Source: Epiperipatus broadwayi
Lineage: Eukaryota > Onychophora > Udeonychophora > Euonychophora > Peripatidae
Direction of reading: 5' to 3'
NCBI GenBank assembly: GCA_028023455.1
Contig: JAQFVV010012423.1
Location: forward strand, 6,056,269 to 6,120,268
DNA: 64,000 nt
The position numbers and the translations under genes are program-made. Below the pieces are notes generated by a model that searched no databases, was not told the DNA's origin, and saw only the letters and a list, made by a program, of their open reading frames with translations. Positions 59,471 to 64,000 of this stretch are shown here, piece by piece. The stretch's first letter is position 1; each line of letters opens with the position of its first letter.

Positions 59471-61100
59471 CCACTATTATCTAAAGCATTTCAATCTTCC
59501 AAAATGAGTCAAAATTTACTAATCTTATAATTTTATATGTACAACTTAATTATATATTTCCTCAACCTGTTTATCTATATATTGATGCATGCATATAATT
59601 GCTTATCTACCATTACAAACATAGATTAATTCTGGCACTTGAAAAACAACAGCAACTTATTGTATATCTTTTTATTCAAGAGCCACCTATGTAAGTATGA
59701 GTAGTAAATGAACATTAGAGGCCACTAGAGCTGTTGACTCATTTTTGGCATCAGAATTCAACTCAATGATTTAAAGTCACTAGAATGAAACTTAATTGAC
59801 TTGATTAAAATGGATTACCACAGTTAAAATTTCTAATCTTCAGTAGTATACATATAATGTAACATAGAATGTATATTAATCATAAAAGACTGAAGATATA
59901 TTTAAATTTGGTCAATAAAAAAGTAATAGATATTTTAAAATAAATTCAAAATCAAAGAAAAAAAAAGAAATTCAGCATGTAAATTTTTTGGGATCACATA
60001 AAATGTAGAGAAAACAATAATTATAACAAAAGTAAAAATGTATCTGTAGATGAACTAAATTGAGAAAATCAAATAAAATTGTGGGAACAATAAATTAATG
60101 ATATAAAAAACATAACTGTGAAATGGCAAAGAAGCAAGTAACAAACTCAAAGATATATGCTATAAAAGTAAAGTTGATGTTGAGAAAAAAGTTCTTTCAA
60201 TAATATAGAAACAAATGCAGTAAATAAAATAAATTTAAAATCATATTTTTCTTTTTTTTAATCATGTGTTAAATTTATACCGTAACACATTTTAGCCTAA
60301 AATTGCACAAGATCTGCAAATAAAAAAATATATTATTTTACCTTTTCAAGCAAACAAGATATTTAAACTTATTAAATTTATAGTTGAATGCTAAGAACAT
60401 ATTTCAAATCTTTATTCTTGCCTTATTTAATCAAAACTGTCAGATGATTTGCACAGAATACCAATGAGCCAAGGCTGTGAATAATAAAGATATAAAGATC
60501 AACTATGAATAACCAATAAACACCTCCTGCTCCCTTGTAGAAAAAAATGATTTATTGAAAGCTATGTACTGTTTCTAGAACAAATAGTTTTTTCTGCTTC
60601 TTCTTTTCATTCTCAATTACTCAAGTTAGTGTAGAGCCCATTCATCAAGAGGCTCTCATGCTTTCAATTATCTCCCTGCAATAATTATATGATATTTTGA
60701 TGCATCTACATGCTTAGCATTTCTGATCTTAATTTTTTTTACTTTCTTTAGCTAAATCTCTTAATAATTAAAAACGTAATGATAGGGACAAGCTTAGTAG
60801 GTTGGCTGTCCTTAGTTGTGATTTTTATTTAAGACAGTACAATCACTAATGAGACTGTTTGGAACTGGATTTGAGACAGAAGTTCTAGCTTGCAAAGATT
60901 TATATTAAGGCAGTCGTATTTAGGATGTTCATGCCTATCATGGAAGTAAATGCAGCCTAGAAAATATAGTCTAAAAATGACCAATCTTACACAATCTGGA
61001 TAAATTGTAATAATCAGTGATTACATAATATGGTAATAAAAATAATATTAGTAATAAACTAGAAGGCAATGGTTTTACTAAAAATAAGTATTATAAATCT
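59471..61100. other. AT-rich sequence, nothing recognised
   Basis: No coding motif or repeat partner was found. It may include further decayed LINE sequence. Confidence 0.4.
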
Positions 61101-61109
61101 AATTTTTGC

Positions 61110-61900
61110 ACAAATATAGGTACATGAAATGTGCAAACATTATTTGATACAACAGAGTGAAGGATTGCACTGATGTCTACGAAGCTGTCAAGAATTAAGA
61201 TTGGTATGGTTGCTCTCCAAGTAAATCATATTGTGGAAGAAGAAAAGTTTAATAAAACTGATGGATGATTACAATTTTTTGGAAAAGTCAAAGAAATCAG
61301 TGAAAGAAAAATATATGGTATTGAATTTTTTTTAAAGTGTAATTTAGTATATATAGTTCTTGGAATTACTTGTATCAATGAAAATTAATGTACTTGTGCT
61401 CATTTTATCAATAAACATGTTATAGCCTTAGATTCATAGAATTTAGAGAAATAAAACTTTTATTCCTCATTAGACAGCATTATTACAGCAACACCATTAA
61501 AAATAATTTTTTTTGGAGACTTCAATGCCAAGAATTGATACAAATAGTAGACTTTGGCCAATATTTGGTAAAATGTAATTGGTGCTGCAAATTCAAATGG
61601 TCTGCTGTTATTAAATGTTTGCACAACACATAAACTGACTATTACATATAGTTTATTTAGATGGAAAATCCACTATAAAGAAATATGGTTGAATATACAC
61701 TTAAAACAATAATATTTAATAGATTATATTATGTTAGAATTCAGAATACAAAAGAAATCTCTTGCTGGGTATATGATAGATACTTATTCTTCTATATTAA
61801 AATGATGGATGCATTCTGTCAGCAGTCATTAAACACAAATTTTTTATTTGGATTTTCAGGATTGTTACATTACTAAAGAATAGATTTTAATGAGTGTATT
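61110..61900 (+). pseudogene. decayed LINE endonuclease domain
   Basis: Plus-strand traces, in order: T(stop)NVQTLFDTT (61121-61155) for the usual TWNVRTL start, with the Trp codon now TGA; then KIGMVALQ (~61197). FFGDFNAKN (~61509-61535) has the catalytic GDFNA block. NSNGLLLLNVCTTHKLTI (~61591-61645) follows, then an NRLYYVRIQ trace (~61716). This is the apurinic-endonuclease half of a non-LTR element of a different type from the RTEs in the window, judging by the NSNGLLLL block. The RT half is not recognised downstream. Dense stops and frameshifts. Confidence 0.62.
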
Positions 61901-62286
61901 ATGAATCCAAGTGAATCTATTTTTAGGTTCACTAAAAAGAAGGAATCATGATTGATTTTTGACATAATTTTATTATTAGTAATTAAAAGGAAACATTTAG
62001 CATTTTCAGTTTGATAGAATGATAAATTATATGTGAAAGCTCATAATAAATATTGAGATTTGATGGCAAAAATTTAGTAATTGATAGAAACTTTATATAG
62101 GAACAATGATATTTTAAAAAAATAGAAGAATTTTGATTACCTTCTGAATAATAAGAACTGAGATGATGGATTTTAATTTTATATCTATTTTATCTATCAT
62201 TTAGATTTGGACAAAGATATAGTGAAAACAAAATACTATTGGATGTATTATTAAACATATATAATGTTATTTATTAATCTAGCTTT

Positions 62287-62806
62287 AGGTTTTTTAATTT
62301 GTAATAATAATTAGGAAATCACTCTTCTACACATGCACTGCATAGATTTTAAATATTTCAAAAATACTCTTTTTTCTAGATGCAAGATAAAGTCTTTTGG
62401 AAAGATAGAAATATTTAAAGACTATACAATACATGTGGAGAGGATGGTTCTCTAATCATTGTTACAAATTAAAAAACATAGAGCTATAAAAATAAATGAC
62501 TCATTATATGTCAATCATTAAAAAAATAGCAAATGGGTTTAATATTAAAAATGTCAATCATTAAAAAAATAGCAAATGGAATTAAAAGTGATTAATTAAA
62601 GTCTTCACATTCGTATTTCTAAATGCTTAAGATTTGACTATACATATGTGCTTAAGTTAAAAAAATAGAGTGGACTCATTCTATCTTTACAAAAGACTTT
62701 ATCTCTGTTTAGAAATAAGAGTATTTCTGAAATGTTTAAAATCAATACAGCACATGTGTAGAGGAGTGATTCCCTAGTCGTTGTCACAATTTTACAAATA
62801 GTAAAA
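62287..62806. repeat. foldback repeat with ~120-bp arms
   Basis: 62287-62410 is matched in reverse by 62679-62806. Landmarks are AAAGTCTTTTGGAAAGATAG against CTATCTTTACAAAAGACTTT, and GAAATCACTCTTCTACACAT against ATGTGTAGAGGAGTGATTCC. A third partial arm in between (about 62430-62485) repeats the CATGTG-AGAGGA-TCTAAT block. No coding capacity; likely a MITE pair. Confidence 0.65.
62509..62579. repeat. 28-bp direct duplication
   Basis: A 28-bp word starting TGTCAATCATTAAAAAAATA occurs at 62509-62536 and 62552-62579 without differences. Confidence 0.9.
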
Positions 62807-62809
62807 GAA

Positions 62810-64000
62810 TATAGAATGTGTTATGACATTTGTTCATTAATAACCATATTGATTTATGTAACAATTATTGTAAAAACTATATAAAAAAGAAAAATATTTT
62901 CATTTAAGGAGATTATGTGATGAGTTAGTAATAGCAAGTTAGTTGTATAAACTAGATTGCTTCATGGAGTTAATTAATGGAAATAATTTATATGAAAGAG
63001 GATTAACTTCGTTGCTAAGAAGTAAAATAGAATGATAATTAATATACTAGCTAATTAAATTTATGGATGAGTAATTAAAAATTCTTGGATCTCTAAGAGT
63101 CCTTTCTGAATGGTATTTTGTGTATCTCTTTGTCAGTTTAATTATTTAGTTAAAAGAGTAATTATAAATGGTAAATAATATAATTTAATATTTCAATAAA
63201 AATCTTTCATTAAAATTTTTGCTAAAAAATTTATTAAATAATACTGTGGACAAAACCCTCATTGTAAAAATTTTTGATCTAATATAAATGATTTTCATGT
63301 TTTAAAAATGATTATTTGTATCATTACTTTAAAAGTTGTTTGAAAAATTCACCAACAATTAGTTGTTTACTCCAGATTGATGAAATGCTTCTGTGCAAGA
63401 GGAAAAACTATAAGTAATTCATTTCATATAAATTTTAACTTTAACAGGACTTTTATTTTTAAAACAAAAGCACTCAAATATTTAGTTGTATATCACAATT
63501 ATAATTTTCAAATGTTTTCATTCTTTGAAAATTAATTTTTATTTTATATTTAAATTGTTCATTTTACTTTATAAAATACATTATATCATATTTCTTATAA
63601 ATTATTAAAAGTATCAGAATATTTTTTAAATATAGAAAGATCTAATCAAGGGGGAGAGATTAACTTGAATGCTGTTAGTTAAAGAGGCACTATTAAGTTT
63701 GATAAAACATATACAGATATAGCAGTCACTATTAAACAAGTATGGCTATTCTTCAAAATAAAAGAAAAAGAAAAGATAAAGCCACTCTAAAAATTAGTTT
63801 TGCAATGATTATATAAATACTATATAAATCAATCTGCAAAACAGAAATATGTCTCATGTATAACATGCTGGTCCTTTTTTTTCTATTTAATATTTTGCAG
63901 AGCTATTTCTTAATTTTATCAGCAAAAAAAAACATTTTTTCCCTGAAATATGTCAATACCCTAACTAATTATAGCTCTCTAATGTATCCACTATAGCAAA
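62810..64000. other. AT-rich sequence to window end, nothing recognised
   Basis: No coding motif, RNA gene or repeat end recognised. Confidence 0.45.

Overview
This is a strongly AT-rich eukaryotic window, and I find no intact host gene, rRNA or tRNA in it. Everything recognisable is mobile DNA in various states of decay. There are non-LTR retrotransposons (RTE/BovB-like and Jockey/CR1-like), Penelope-like elements (PLEs) with GIY-YIG endonuclease remnants, hammerhead-ribozyme repeats, LTR-like elements, a tRNA-derived SINE, and many foldback or MITE-like repeats and microsatellites. This mix fits an invertebrate animal with a low-GC, repeat-rich genome. I cannot name the species.

Layout. 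0.1-2 kb: 5'-truncated Jockey/CR1-like LINE (minus). 2.5-3.1 kb: (AAT)n array and a PLE terminal repeat with a hammerhead-like fold. 4.8-5.2 kb: a poly(A) retrocopy with target duplication and a small MITE. 6.1-8.3 and 18.8-20.8 kb: two copies, in opposite orientation, of a ~2.1-kb LTR-like element. 12.1-14.2 kb: a PLE remnant whose terminal repeats lie in both orientations. 17.3-17.6 kb: a foldback repeat. 25.7-27 kb: a second PLE remnant. 27.5-28.3 and 43.7-44.3 kb: a dispersed direct repeat. 45.7-45.9 and 50.7-50.9 kb: SINEs. 47.2-49.9 kb: decayed full-length RTE. 51-52.4 and 54.6-55.9 kb: two ~1.4-kb LTR-like elements flanking a 1.2-kb inverted-terminal-repeat element. 56-64 kb: foldbacks and very decayed LINEs.

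The centrepiece is 30286-41695. This ~11.4-kb block has nearly identical inverted arms of ~1.86 kb (98-99% by spot checks). It is flanked by a perfect 8-bp duplication (GTTTAAGA) exactly at the arm ends. The outer 1.27 kb of each arm is non-RTE DNA with a GC-rich, motif-repetitive end. The inner part is an RTE fragment, cut at the same base in both arms. The left RTE was hit by two hammerhead-bearing repeats with 11-14 bp duplications. The right RTE was hit by a 3.6-kb PLE with an 11-bp duplication. The order of events can therefore be read: RTE capture, arm duplication or homogenisation, then PLE and ribozyme-repeat insertion.

The hammerhead repeats are the most interesting functional signal. 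Two copies keep an almost complete type I hammerhead with paired stem I and a minimal stem III. One insert carries tandem units with cleavage sites 465 bp apart, as in metazoan retrozymes or PLE terminal repeats. PLEs in the same window could supply the enzymes. No experiment or database search was possible; family names rest on motifs read from the sequence.
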